This document shows, one piece after another, positions 53,425 through 63,924 of a stretch of DNA of 64,000 nt. Positions within the stretch are counted from its first letter, which is position 1. Each line of letters opens with the position of its first letter. Made by a program: the position numbers and the translations under genes. The stretch is from SCTD01 sp963784675. Lineage in GTDB: Bacteria; Actinomycetota; Actinomycetes; Mycobacteriales; SCTD01. Under the pieces are notes generated by a model. The model worked only from the letters and a program-made list of their open reading frames with translations, was not told where the DNA came from and ran no database searches. The stretch covers positions 186,001 to 250,000 of the forward strand of contig CAWASE010000014.1 of the NCBI GenBank assembly GCA_963784675.1. Reading direction: 5' to 3'.

Positions 53425-54727
53425 TTACAGCCGGCCGGCGGCCTTGAGGGAGAGGTAGGCGTCCGACACCGCCGGCGCGAAGGAGTCCGGGGGAGCGTCG
53501 ACGACCTCGACGCCGCGCTTGCGCAGGATGCTGGTGAGCCGCCCCCGCTCGCCGCGCGCACGCTCGGCCGCGGCAGCGGCGTACACGGCCGCGACGTCGT
53601 CGGTGCCCACCCCGCCCGCCGCCAGCGCCTCCACCCGCGGGTCGGCGACGGCCGCGAGCAGCACCGTGTGCCGGGCCGTCAGCGAGCCGAGCAGCGGCAG
53701 CAGCCCCTGCTCGAGCGGCGCGGTGTCGAGCGAGGTGAACAGCACCACCAACGAGCGCCGACGGGTGCGGCGCAGCACCTCGCCGACCAGCCGCCGCCCG
53801 TCGGCCTCGACCAGCGCAGGCTCCAGCCCCGCCATCGCGTCGACCATCCGCAGCAGCAGGTCGTCGCGCCGCGCCCCCTCGACCGCGGCCCGCGGCACCC
53901 GGTCGATCGCGAGCAGGTCGACGTTGTCGCCGGCCCTCGAGGCCAGCGCGGTGAGCAGCAGCGCGGCGTCCAGGCTGGCGTCCAGGCGGGGGACGTCGCC
54001 GACGCGGCCGGCCGAGGTGCGGCTGGTGTCGATGACCATCAGCACGCGTGCGGTCGCGCTCCGGCCGCCAGGTGCGGACGACCAGCGACTGCCGTCGGGC
54101 GGTCGCGCGCCAGTCCAGCGCGCGCACGTCGTCGCCCTCGACGTAGTCGCGGAGGCTGTCGAACTCGGTGCCCTGCCCGCGCACGCGCAGGGCCACCGCG
54201 CCGTCCAGCTGCCGCAGCCGGGCCAGCCGTTCGGGCAGGTACTTGCGCGAGGTGAACGGCGGCTGCACCCGGACCCGCCACGGCACCTCGTGGCGCCCTT
54301 GGCGCGCGGCGACGCCGAGCGGCCCCACGCAGCGGACGGTGATCCGGTCGGGCAGGCGGTCCCCGCGACGGGTGGGCAGCAGCGTGGTGGTCAGCACCCG
54401 GCGCTCCCCGGCGGGCACGTCGAGGTCCTGCGTGCGCGGGCCGGCGCCGGCCGACGGCACCCACGCGTCCCGCAGCACACCGCGCGCCGGACGGCTGCCG
54501 GTGTTGGTCACCGTCAGCCGCACCTCGGCACGCTCCCCGAGACGGCACGAGGTGCCGCCGGCCCGGGACACGCGCAGCGCCGACACCGGCGCCGCCAGCG
54601 CCAGGTCGACCCCCGCCGCCCCGACCAGCACGACGGCCACGACGAGCACCGTCCACAGCGAGGGGACCAGCACCACCGGCAGCACACCCAGCAGCGCCAG
54701 CAGCGCCGCCCGTCCGGTCAGTGCCAC
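53425..54727 (-). CDS. DUF58 protein (vWA-like), frame broken
   Basis: From GTG 54727 the protein has two membrane segments (LLALLGVLPVVLVPSLWTVL and following), a beta domain, and the DUF58 core G-T-E-F-D-S-L-R-D-Y-V-E-G-D-D-V-R-A-L-D-W with W-R-A-T-A-R-R. After VVRTWRPERDR near 54045-54052 the frame shifts by one; the next frame continues V-L-M-V-I-D-T-S-R-T-S-A-G-R, the metal-binding D-x-S start of a vWA-like domain, to a stop at 53425. Removing one base gives 433 residues. DUF58 proteins work with MoxR ATPases, encoded just upstream. Confidence 0.85.
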
Positions 54728-54740
54728 CAGCAGTCCGTTC

Positions 54741-55838
<1,098 letters not shown>

Positions 55839-55910
55839 GTACGGGCTGCCTCTCGCATCGTGGGGCTCGGGTCAGACGTCACAGGCGTTCGTGCGAACCG
55901 GTCGTCCGGC

Positions 55911-57137
55911 TCACGGGGTGGCGCCCAGCGTGGCCTGGAGCTGCCGGAGCTCGGCGGCGAGCCTGGTCAGGGCGGCGTCGTCCGCGGGCGCCTCACCGTA
56001 CAGAAGCGCCTCGACGACAGCGGCCTCCACACCGGTCCGGGCGGCCACGACGCCGACGAGCGCCTCGCGGTTGGAGGCACGGGACACGCCCACGCGGCGG
56101 CCCAGGCGGTCGCGGGTGGCGGCGCGCAGGGACTCGGCCGCCGTGCCGCGGGCGTCGGCCAGCCGGTAGAGCCGGCCGCGTCCCTCGACCGCCTCCGCGG
56201 CGCGCACGACCACCGGCAGCGGCTCCTCGACGACCCGGCCGAGCCGGCGGGCGCGCACCAGCGCCAGCACGCCGAGGGCGAGCAGCAGCTGCAGGGCGCC
56301 GAGGTAGACGCCGTCGGGGACGAGGTCGGCGAGCGAGCCGCGCTCGTCGGCGGGCAGCGGGCGGTCGCTGCGCGGCACCAGCCAGAGCACGCCGCCCGGC
56401 CGTTCCCCGAGCAGCCCGAGCACCAGCGCGGCGTTGCCGCGGTCGCCGACCTTGTCGTTGGTGAGCGGGGTGCCGTCGCCCAGGAGGGTGGCCTGACGCT
56501 CGGTCAGGCGCAGCAGCGACGCGACGCCGCCGACCGCGTAGCAGCCGGTCGAGGCCGTGTCGCCGGTGGCGGCGTAACGAAGCCCGCCCAGGTCGGCGTC
56601 GCCGGCCCGTGCTGCCGCGGCGAGGTCGCAGGCCGGGCGGCGCGCCGCGACGTCGACGGGGGGCGACACCTCGACGTCCAGGCCGAGCGCGTCGACGGCG
56701 TCCGGCAGGGCGCCGACGACCACCAGCCCACCAGGTGCTTCGCCGAGAGCGGCCAGCTCGGAGGCCACCAGCAGCTCCGGTCGGCTGATCACGACGGTGG
56801 TGTCGTCGTCGGCCCGGCTCAGCAGGCTCGGGACGTCCTCGACCCGCGTCACCGGGACACCCTGGTCGCGCAGCACCTGGGCGACGGCACGCGACCCGTC
56901 GGGGGAGAAGCTGTCTGGATCGAGCCGGCCCGACGGGGTGCCCGCCGCCAGCAGCCCGGTCAGCACGCCCACGACGAGCAGCGCTGCCAGGCCGAGCAGC
57001 GGCCAGCGCGCGCGTCGCGCGACCTGCGCGAGCGTCGGGCCGGTGGCGGTGCCGACGCCGATAGCGGCGGCCGCCGGCTGCTGTGCCGCCGCCTCCGTCG
57101 CGTCGTCGAACAGGCCCGGAGGTGCGGGCGCCGTCAT
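55911..57137 (-). CDS. DUF4350 membrane protein
   Basis: The 408-residue protein has a cytoplasmic start, a membrane segment (WPLLGLAALLVVGVLTGLLAA, about 45-65), an outside domain that resembles the GATase-like/Ig-binding fold of DUF4350 (D-D-T-T-V-V-I-S-R-P-E-L, RGNAALVLGLLGERPGGVLW), a second membrane segment (about 280-300) and a cytoplasmic helical tail. It lies between DUF4129 and MoxR genes, the standard order. ATG 57137 overlaps the DUF4129 stop by ATGA. Its role is unknown. Confidence 0.88.
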   Translation of the reverse strand: MTAPAPPGLFDDATEAAAQQPAAAAIGVGTATGPTLAQVARRARWPLLGLAALLVVGVLTGLLAAGTPSGRLDPDSFSPDGSRAVAQVLRDQGVPVTRVEDVPSLLSRADDDTTVVISRPELLVASELAALGEAPGGLVVVGALPDAVDALGLDVEVSPPVDVAARRPACDLAAAARAGDADLGGLRYAATGDTASTGCYAVGGVASLLRLTERQATLLGDGTPLTNDKVGDRGNAALVLGLLGERPGGVLWLVPRSDRPLPADERGSLADLVPDGVYLGALQLLLALGVLALVRARRLGRVVEEPLPVVVRAAEAVEGRGRLYRLADARGTAAESLRAATRDRLGRRVGVSRASNREALVGVVAARTGVEAAVVEALLYGEAPADDAALTRLAAELRQLQATLGATP

Positions 57138-57766
57138 GCCAGCACCGCTCGGGCGGCGGACACGAGCGTGTCGACCTCGACCAGGACGGCATAGCCGTCG
57201 GCGTCGGCCGGGCGTCCGCCGTACCAGGTCTCGTCGAAGACCACGGCGCCGCGGAGGAGCTGGTCGGCGGCGCCCGGCAGCGCGCGTCCGCCGTCGCGCG
57301 CGACCTCCCCGGCGGTGCGACCGGGACGGTCGTCGAGGACCCCACGCGCCTCCAGGTCGCGCACCACGGCCCGCAGCCGCTCGCGGATCGCGTCGGCGAA
57401 GCGGCCCTCGTCAGCAGCCTGCTCCGCCAGCGATCGGTGCTGCGCGGCGGTCAGCCGACGGCGACCGTCGAACAGCGCGCCGTCGCCGCTGCGGGCCCGG
57501 GCCAGCGGTCCGAGCCGGGTCAGCACCACCGCGACGAACCCGACGAACAGCAGCACCAGGGCGAGCACGCCCAGCACGCCACCGGGGGCGGCCCCGGCGG
57601 CGGCGTTCAGCGCGCCGTCGAGAAAGCGGCCGACGGCACTCAGCAGCCGGCGCAGCAGCGAGGGCTGCGCCGCCCGGTACTCCGCGCGCCGGAGCTCCTG
57701 GCGCGCCAGCTCGCGGGCCGCCTCCCGACCGAGGTCGAGGGCGGCGACCAGTGCCGGCAGGCTCAC
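57134..57766 (-). CDS. DUF4129 membrane protein
   Basis: The 210-residue protein has an amphipathic start, one membrane segment (VLGVLALVLLFVGFVAVVL, about 64-82) and a cytoplasmic DUF4129 domain: A-A-D-E-G-R-F-A-D-A-I-R-E-R-L-R-A-V, R-D-L-E-A-R-G-V-L, T-A-G-E-V-A and V-F-D-E-T-W-Y-G. DUF4129 is the usual C-terminal domain of transglutaminase-like proteins in MoxR clusters; here it stands alone. GTG 57766 overlaps the preceding gene's stop. Confidence 0.88.
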   Translation of the reverse strand: MSLPALVAALDLGREAARELARQELRRAEYRAAQPSLLRRLLSAVGRFLDGALNAAAGAAPGGVLGVLALVLLFVGFVAVVLTRLGPLARARSGDGALFDGRRRLTAAQHRSLAEQAADEGRFADAIRERLRAVVRDLEARGVLDDRPGRTAGEVARDGGRALPGAADQLLRGAVVFDETWYGGRPADADGYAVLVEVDTLVSAARAVLA

Positions 57767-58902
57767 GCGGTGGGCGTCGCCGCGGCCGCGGCCAGGGCGA
57801 CGTCCAGGCCCTCGGCCCGCATGCGCCGGTCGACGTAGAGCAGTGCGCGCACGCCGGCCGTGAACGGTGCGACGAGGGTCGCCGTGACCGCCCCGCCGAT
57901 GCCGCCGGCGATCAGCGCCCGGGTGGACAGCACGTTGCTGGCGTCGGTGGAGAACAGGTTGCCCAGCGACTCCGCGCCGAACACCGAGAACGGCAGCCCG
58001 AGGATGCCGGACACGAAGCTGCCGATCACCAGCGTCAGCAGCAGGATGCCGAACACGCGCCACCAGTCGCCCCGCACCAGCACGCCGGAGCGGCGCATCG
58101 CCGCGCGGATGCCGATCCGCTCCAGCACGAGCGCGCACGGAGCCAGGGACAGGCGCCCGTAGAGGTAGACCGAGGCGGCGGCGCCGGCGAGGATCAGCGG
58201 CACCCCGACGACCGCGCCCAGCGGACCGGCCAGCGCGATGACGACCACGCCGAGCACGACCCCCACCAGCAGCGGGGCGTAGCTGGCCAGCAGCACCAGC
58301 AGCGACAGCCCGACCAGCGGCAGGATCCGCGGGCGGAGCAGGCGCCACGCCTGGGCGAAGGTGAAGGGCGCGCCCAGGACCGCCTTGCCGACCACCGCCG
58401 TGATCGCGCCCGCCATGACGGCGCCGGACACCAGGGCGAGCAGACCGGCCAGCAGCCCTCCCGCCGCCGCGCCGCCGAGGGCCTGCTCGACGGCGGCGGT
58501 GTCGGCGCTGTCGAACGACGTCGTCGCGTCGAACTCGAGCACCGGCCGGAACACCGTGGTGAGCAGGGCGGCGTTGAGCAACGCCGAGGCCACCGCCACG
58601 ATCGCCGCCAGCCCCAGCGCCGGGCGCGGATAGCGGCGCAGGATCCCGACGGCGCCGTCGAGGACCTCGCCGAGCCCCAGCGGACGCAGCGGCACGATGC
58701 CGGGCTTGATCTCCGGCGGCCGCTGGCCCCACTGCTGCTGGCCCCACTGCTGCTGGCCGTACCCCTGCTGGCCCGGCGGGAGGCTGCCGGGCAGCGGGCC
58801 GGGCTCGCCGCCCGGGCTGCTCTGCGCGGGCGGCCCGGCAGGCTCGGGGACGGACGGACCGCCCCAGCCCTGCGGCGTCGTCCATCCGCCCGTGTCGCTC
58901 AT
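57763..58902 (-). CDS. multi-pass membrane protein of the MoxR cluster (DUF7544/GDPD-membrane-like)
   Basis: The 379-residue protein begins with a Pro/Gly/Gln-rich cytoplasmic tail (1 to about 65, with Q-Q-Q-W-G repeats), then P-L-G-L-G-E-V-L-D-G-A-V-G-I-L-R-R-Y-P and about six membrane segments with conserved WRLLRPRILPLVGLSLL and RRSGVLVRGDWWRVFGILLL. This family resembles glycerophosphodiester phosphodiesterase membrane domains and leads the DUF4129-DUF4350-MoxR-DUF58 operon. ATG 58902 is the start. Its function is unknown. Confidence 0.82.
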   Translation of the reverse strand: MSDTGGWTTPQGWGGPSVPEPAGPPAQSSPGGEPGPLPGSLPPGQQGYGQQQWGQQQWGQRPPEIKPGIVPLRPLGLGEVLDGAVGILRRYPRPALGLAAIVAVASALLNAALLTTVFRPVLEFDATTSFDSADTAAVEQALGGAAAGGLLAGLLALVSGAVMAGAITAVVGKAVLGAPFTFAQAWRLLRPRILPLVGLSLLVLLASYAPLLVGVVLGVVVIALAGPLGAVVGVPLILAGAAASVYLYGRLSLAPCALVLERIGIRAAMRRSGVLVRGDWWRVFGILLLTLVIGSFVSGILGLPFSVFGAESLGNLFSTDASNVLSTRALIAGGIGGAVTATLVAPFTAGVRALLYVDRRMRAEGLDVALAAAAATPTA

Positions 58903-59121
58903 CCGCTCCACCGATTTCTCGTCGCTGCGTCGGGCGCCCCGCCGCGTCGCTGTGCCCTCATGGTTCCACGGGACCGCCGCTGCGGCGCTGCTGCACGGGA
59001 CAGCCGGCGGGGCCAACCGTGCGGCGGTGCCCGACCGGACGGCCGGACGGTGCGACGATGACGCGCAGACCGCACGGCGGTCGGGAGCGCGCCACCGGAT
59101 CAGGACTGAGAGGCGGCACAC

Positions 59122-59811
59122 GTGGACGGCAAGGTGCTCGTGGTCGACGACGACCCGGCCCTGGCGGAGATGCTGGGCATCGTCCTGCGCGGTGAGGGCC
59201 TGGACGCGGCGTTCGTGGCCGACGGCGACGCCGCGCTGGGCGCGTTCCGGCGCGAGCGCCCGGACCTGGTGCTGCTGGACCTCATGCTGCCCGGCACCGA
59301 CGGGATCGAGGTCTGCCGGCAGATCCGCGCCGAGAGCGGCGTGCCCATCGTCATGCTCACCGCGCGCAGCGACACCCTCGACGTCGTGCTGGGCCTGGAG
59401 AGCGGGGCCGACGACTACGTCCTGAAGCCCTTCAAGCCCAAGGAGCTCGTCGCCCGGCTGCGGGCCCGCCTGCGCTCGCGCGACGACGAGACGCCCGAGT
59501 CGCTCACGGTCGGACCGCCCGAGGACCTCATCAGCATCGACGTACCGGGCCACCGGGTCCTGCGCGGCGCCGAGCAGGTGCAGCTCACCCCGCTGGAGTT
59601 CGACCTGCTGGTCGCGCTCGCCCGCAAGCCGCACACCGTCTTCACCCGCGAGGTGCTGCTGGAGCAGGTCTGGAACTACCGGCACGCTGCAGACACCCGG
59701 CTGGTGAACGTGCACGTGCAGCGGCTGCGCGCCAAGATCGAGCGCGACCCGGAGCGGCCGCAGGTCGTCGTCACGGTGCGGGGGGTCGGCTACAAGGCGG
59801 GCCCGGGCTGA
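59122..59811 (+). CDS. mtrA: response regulator MtrA
   Basis: The 229-residue OmpR/PhoB-type regulator has the receiver domain with acid pocket V-V-D-D-D (7-11), phosphorylated Asp53 in LVLLDLMLPGTDGIEV, Thr80 and Lys102 in D-Y-V-L-K-P-F-K-P-K-E, and a winged-helix DNA-binding domain (VQLTPLEFDLLVALARKP, VWNYRHAADTRLVNVHVQRLR). MtrA controls replication, division and cell-wall genes in Actinobacteria. The high similarity to MtrA and the mtrB-lpqB neighbours make the name safe. The 219 bases before it, shared with the divergent MoxR-cluster operon, hold its promoter, but I see no clear hexamers. Confidence 0.97.
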   Translation: MDGKVLVVDDDPALAEMLGIVLRGEGLDAAFVADGDAALGAFRRERPDLVLLDLMLPGTDGIEVCRQIRAESGVPIVMLTARSDTLDVVLGLESGADDYVLKPFKPKELVARLRARLRSRDDETPESLTVGPPEDLISIDVPGHRVLRGAEQVQLTPLEFDLLVALARKPHTVFTREVLLEQVWNYRHAADTRLVNVHVQRLRAKIERDPERPQVVVTVRGVGYKAGPG

Positions 59812-59954
59812 GCACCGCCCCGCCCGGCGGGGCCGCCGTCCGTCCGGCGCCCGTCTCGCTCGACCCGCCGTGGCGACGGGCGGGCTCGTCGCTGGGGACG
59901 ACCGCACGGACGCGGTGGCACGCCGTCGGTACCTGGTGGCGGCGCTCGATCACC

Positions 59955-61430
59955 GTGCGCGTCGTCGGGACGACGCTGCTGCTGTCCAGCGTCGTCGTGG
60001 TGCTGTTCACGTCGCTGCTGCTGAACTCGGTCGGGCGCGGGCTGGTCGACGCCAAGACCCGCGCCTCCCTCACGGAGTCCCGGGCAGGCGTCGTGGCGAT
60101 CGAGTCCGGTCTGCTGACCCGCGGCGAGGACGTGACGCAGGCCCGCCAGCTCGCCGTGCTGAGCCAGCTGGTCGGCCGGATCGACGCTCGCGGGGCCAGC
60201 GGCGGCGGATACGCCGTGGCCCTGCTGGGGCGCAACGTCCGCAGCTTCAGCACGACCGGCCTGGCCGAGGGCGACATCCCCGCGCCGCTGATGGGTCAGG
60301 TCAGCAACGTCAGCGGCACGCGGTACGCCTTCGCCGACGTCCGGCTGGACGGACGTCCCGTCCCGTCCCTGGTCGTCGGCAACTGGGTCGAGGTCCGGCA
60401 GGTCGGCGGCTACCGGCTCTTCCACGTCTTTCCGCTCACGGCCGAGCAGAACACGCTGTCGCTGGTCCGACGGACCGCCCTGTTCGCCGGGGTGCTGCTC
60501 GTCCTGCTGCTGGCTGCGCTGACCCGGGTCGTCGTGCGGCAGGTCGTCGTCCCGGTGCGCAGCGCTGCGCGCACCGCCGAGCGGCTGGCGGCCGGAAACC
60601 TCGACGAGCGCCTGCGGGTGCGCGGCGAGGACGAGATCGCCCTGCTGGGGACGACCTTCAACTCCATGGCCGGCTCCTTGCAGACCCAGATCGGGCAGCT
60701 GGAAGACCTGTCCCGGGTGCAGCGCCGCTTCGTCTCCGACGTCTCGCACGAGCTGCGCACCCCGCTGACCACCGTCCGGATGGCGGCCGACGTGCTCTAC
60801 GACGGGCGCGAGGACTACCCGGCCGGCGCCCGTCGCTCGGCCGAGCTGCTGCAGGCCGAGCTGGACCGCTTCGAGACCCTGCTGGCCGACCTGCTGGAGA
60901 TCAGCCGCCACGACGCCGGCGCCACCGACTTCGACCCGACCCCGGCCGATCTCGGCCCGCTGGTGCGGCGGGTGGTGGCCGCGGCCCAGCCGCTGGCCGA
61001 CCGCAAGGGGGTGCGCCTGGACGTGTCGTTGCCCAGCCGTCCCACCGTCGCCGACGTCGAGCAGGTGCGGATCGAGCGGGTGCTGCGCAACCTGGTCGTC
61101 AACGCGGTCGAGCACGGCGAGGGACGGCCGGTCGCGGTGACGCTGACGGCGTCGGAGACCGCTGTCGTCGTGACGGTGCGCGACCACGGCGTGGGGCTGG
61201 AGCCCGGCCAGGCCGGCATGGTCTTCACCCGGTTCTGGCGCGCCGACCCCTCGCGGGCCCGGACGACGGGCGGCACCGGGCTGGGGCTGGCCATCGCGCT
61301 GGAGGACGTGCGGCTGCACGGCGGCTGGTTGCAGGCCGCCGGCGCCCCCGGACGCGGCTCGATCTTCCGGATGACCGTGCCGCGCGCTGCCGGTCGCCAG
61401 CTGCCGGACACCCCGCTGGTGCTGCCGTGA
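59955..61430 (+). CDS. mtrB: sensor histidine kinase MtrB
   Basis: The sensor kinase has two membrane segments (TLLLSSVVVVLFTSLLL and FAGVLLVLLLAALTRVVV) around an extracytoplasmic domain, a HAMP linker (ERLAAGNLDERLRVRGEDE), the His box VSDVSHELRTPLTTVRM with His265, and ATPase boxes N (V-V-N-A-V-E-H), G1 (D-H-G-V-G-L) and G2 (G-G-T-G-L-G-L-A). GTG 59955 is the first usual start and gives 491 residues. The same frame is open back to CTG 59808, overlapping the mtrA stop, and encodes a plausible MtrB-like start (G-T-W-W-R-R-S-I-T-V-R-V-V). The true start may therefore be an unusual CTG. Confidence 0.95.
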   Translation: MRVVGTTLLLSSVVVVLFTSLLLNSVGRGLVDAKTRASLTESRAGVVAIESGLLTRGEDVTQARQLAVLSQLVGRIDARGASGGGYAVALLGRNVRSFSTTGLAEGDIPAPLMGQVSNVSGTRYAFADVRLDGRPVPSLVVGNWVEVRQVGGYRLFHVFPLTAEQNTLSLVRRTALFAGVLLVLLLAALTRVVVRQVVVPVRSAARTAERLAAGNLDERLRVRGEDEIALLGTTFNSMAGSLQTQIGQLEDLSRVQRRFVSDVSHELRTPLTTVRMAADVLYDGREDYPAGARRSAELLQAELDRFETLLADLLEISRHDAGATDFDPTPADLGPLVRRVVAAAQPLADRKGVRLDVSLPSRPTVADVEQVRIERVLRNLVVNAVEHGEGRPVAVTLTASETAVVVTVRDHGVGLEPGQAGMVFTRFWRADPSRARTTGGTGLGLAIALEDVRLHGGWLQAAGAPGRGSIFRMTVPRAAGRQLPDTPLVLP

Positions 61431-63184
61431 CCCGGGCCTGGCGCGCAGCGACGGCGTCGATCGGCCTGGCGCTGACGCTCGCCGGCTGCGGGCTGCCCGT
61501 CCCGCAGGGGGTGCGGTCCACCGGCGACGTCCAGGCCGCCGGGCTCGAGCCGGAGCGGATCCGGGTGCTGCTGCCCGGACCGCGCCCGGGCGCCACCGCG
61601 GAGGAGATCGTCTACGGGTTCCTGGAGGCTCAGCTCAGCCCCGACGACCGCCACTTCGCCGCCCGCCAGTTCCTGGCCGCCGGCACCGAGTGGGACGACG
61701 CCGTCTCTGCCCGCCTGTACGACCCGGGGTCGCAGCGGGTCGAGCGCGACCCGACGCTCCAGAACGGCTACGTCGTCACGTTGGACACGGTCGCCCAGAT
61801 CACTCCCCGCGGGGCGTACCGCCTCGATCCGGACGACTCCCCGACGCTGCGCGAGCAGGGTTACGTCGTGGCCCGGGAGCCGACGTCGGGGGAGCTGCGG
61901 CTGACCCGGGTACCGCCGGGGGTACGGCTCAGCGACGTCGACCTGGACCGCTCGTTCACGCCGCTGGACGTGTACTTCCTCGGCCGCGCAGACGACGGCT
62001 CGGCCACCGGCCGGCTCGTGCCCGACCGCGTCTTCGTCCCGGTGACGGTGCCGCCGGCGCAGGCCGCCGTCGCGCACCTGCTGGAGTCCGGAGCCTCGGA
62101 CGCGCTGGAGGGGGCGGTGGCGACCGCCGTCCCGTCGCAGACCACGAGCCGCCCGGTCCGGGTGCAGGACGGCGTGGTGACGGTCGACCTGTCGACCGGT
62201 GTCCGCTCGCTGGACACGCGCAGCCTGCAACGGCTGTCCGCCCAGCTGGTGTGGACGCTGGCGCCGTTCGCCCCCAACGGCGTCCGGCTGCTCGTCGACG
62301 GCACCCCGTTGACCGTGGCCGGCGCCGGCGAGGTGCAGACCGTCGACGACTGGGAGACCTTCGCGCCGGACGCCGTGGCGACCGGTGCCTCGCTGCTCTA
62401 CGTCCAGGACCACCGCGTCCGGAGCCCGGACGCCCTGCTGCCGGCCAGCCGGCTGACCGACGGCACGCTGCCCGTGGACACCGTCGTCGCCAGCCCGGTC
62501 GGCGACCAGGTCGCCGTGCTCGCCGACGCCGTCGACGACGGCACCGACGTCGTGCACCGCGGACCGCTGGCCGGCCCCTTCGACCAGGTCTTCAGCCGGC
62601 CGAGGCTGAGCTCGCTGTCGTGGGGCTCGGGCACCCGCGGCCTGTGGGTCCTGCAGCAGGGACGGGCGCCCATCGTCTGGTTGCTGCCCGGTCCGGACGC
62701 CGACGCCGAGGCCGTCGAGCAGGCCGTGCCCTACCCGACGCCGCCGGGAGCCGGCCTGCTCAGCCAGATCCGCGTGTCGCGCGACGGCGCCCGGGTCGCG
62801 CTCGTCTTCGGCGCCGGCGCCGACCGCGCGCTCTACGTCGGCACCGTGCAGCCGGGGCCGCGCGGGCCGGAGATCCGCGACGTCAGCCCGGTCGCGCGCG
62901 ACCTGTCCGACGTCGCCGACGTCAGCTGGCGGTCGGGGACCTCGCTGGCGGTGCTGGCCGCGTCGACGTCGGTGGAGACGGTGCTGCCGTACCTGGTGGC
63001 GGTGGACGGCTCGTCCACGGCTGTCCTGCAGCGGCCGGGCGTCGAGGGACCGCTGAGCTCTGTCGCCTCGGCGCCGGGCCGCCCGCTGTGGGTCGTCACG
63101 CGCAGCGGGGACCTGTTCCGCGACAGCGGCACGACCTTCGTCAAGCGCGCCGCGCAGGTAGGCGCGCCGGCCTACCCGGGGTAG
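61427..63184 (+). CDS. lpqB: lipoprotein LpqB
   Basis: The 585-residue lipoprotein has a lipobox L-A-G-C with Cys21, an N-terminal domain, a GerMN domain (about 185-300: V-F-V-P-V-T-V-P-P-A-Q-A-A-V-A-H-L-L, GVVTVDLSTGVRSLD) and a C-terminal beta-propeller-like domain (WGSGTRGLWVLQQG, V-S-R-D-G-A-R-V-A-L-V-F-G). LpqB acts on the extracytoplasmic side with MtrB to tune MtrA. GTG 61427 overlaps the mtrB stop as GTGA. Confidence 0.95.
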   Translation: MTRAWRAATASIGLALTLAGCGLPVPQGVRSTGDVQAAGLEPERIRVLLPGPRPGATAEEIVYGFLEAQLSPDDRHFAARQFLAAGTEWDDAVSARLYDPGSQRVERDPTLQNGYVVTLDTVAQITPRGAYRLDPDDSPTLREQGYVVAREPTSGELRLTRVPPGVRLSDVDLDRSFTPLDVYFLGRADDGSATGRLVPDRVFVPVTVPPAQAAVAHLLESGASDALEGAVATAVPSQTTSRPVRVQDGVVTVDLSTGVRSLDTRSLQRLSAQLVWTLAPFAPNGVRLLVDGTPLTVAGAGEVQTVDDWETFAPDAVATGASLLYVQDHRVRSPDALLPASRLTDGTLPVDTVVASPVGDQVAVLADAVDDGTDVVHRGPLAGPFDQVFSRPRLSSLSWGSGTRGLWVLQQGRAPIVWLLPGPDADAEAVEQAVPYPTPPGAGLLSQIRVSRDGARVALVFGAGADRALYVGTVQPGPRGPEIRDVSPVARDLSDVADVSWRSGTSLAVLAASTSVETVLPYLVAVDGSSTAVLQRPGVEGPLSSVASAPGRPLWVVTRSGDLFRDSGTTFVKRAAQVGAPAYPG

Positions 63185-63267
63185 CGGCGGCCGTCCAGCA
63201 GACGGCCTCGTCCACGGGAGCAGCGTGGGCTCTGGCGCGTCGTCGACGCCGTGCGCAGGCTCCTGGC

Positions 63268-63924
63268 GTGTCCCTCCCGCAGCGCCTCGCCGCCGACCTG
63301 CTCGACCTGGTGCTGCCGCGGTCGTGCGCCGGGTGCGGTGCGGCCGGGCGCACGCTCTGCCAGGGATGCCGGGCCCTGCTCGGCGGCGAGCCGTTCCTGC
63401 ACGTGCCGGGTGCTGCCCCGGACGGCCTGCCCGCCGTCGTCGCTGCGGCGGTGTATGCCGGTCCGGTCCGCCAGGTGCTGCTGGCGCACAAGGAGCGCGG
63501 CCGGACCCCGCTGGTGCGGCCGCTCTCGGAGGCGCTGGCGGTGGCGGTCGCCGACTTCGGCCGCGACGTGCTGCTCGTGCCCGTCCCGTCCGCCCGGGCC
63601 GCGGTGCGCGCGCGAGGGCACGACCACGCCCGTCGGCTGGCCCGGGCGACCGCGCGGCGCTCTGGCGTCGGCTGGGCGCCGGTGCTGCGGCAGGCGCGGG
63701 TGGTCGCCGACCAGGCGGGACTGTCCGCTGCCGCCCGCGGCGCCAACCTGGCCGGTGCGCTGGAGTGCCGGGCCGACCTGACCGGGGTGGCCGTCGTCGT
63801 GCTGGACGACATCGTGACGACCGGCTCGACCCTGGCGGAGGCGGCGCGGGTGCTCACCGAGGCGGGTGCGGACGTGCTCGGCGCGGCGGTGGTCGCGGCC
63901 ACCCCGCTGCACGCGGGCGGCTGA
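63268..63924 (+). CDS. ComF-family phosphoribosyltransferase-like protein
   Basis: The 218-residue protein starts with a zinc ribbon (Cys20, Cys23, Cys31, Cys34) and has a type I phosphoribosyltransferase domain with V-P-V-P-S-A-R, RARGHDHARRLARATA and the PRPP loop VVVLDDIVTTGSTL. ComF proteins work in DNA uptake in Bacillus; in Actinobacteria the mtrAB-lpqB-comF order is conserved but competence is not shown. GTG 63268 lies 83 bases after lpqB. The last 76 bases of the window contain no gene. Confidence 0.92.
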   Translation: MSLPQRLAADLLDLVLPRSCAGCGAAGRTLCQGCRALLGGEPFLHVPGAAPDGLPAVVAAAVYAGPVRQVLLAHKERGRTPLVRPLSEALAVAVADFGRDVLLVPVPSARAAVRARGHDHARRLARATARRSGVGWAPVLRQARVVADQAGLSAAARGANLAGALECRADLTGVAVVVLDDIVTTGSTLAEAARVLTEAGADVLGAAVVAATPLHAGG

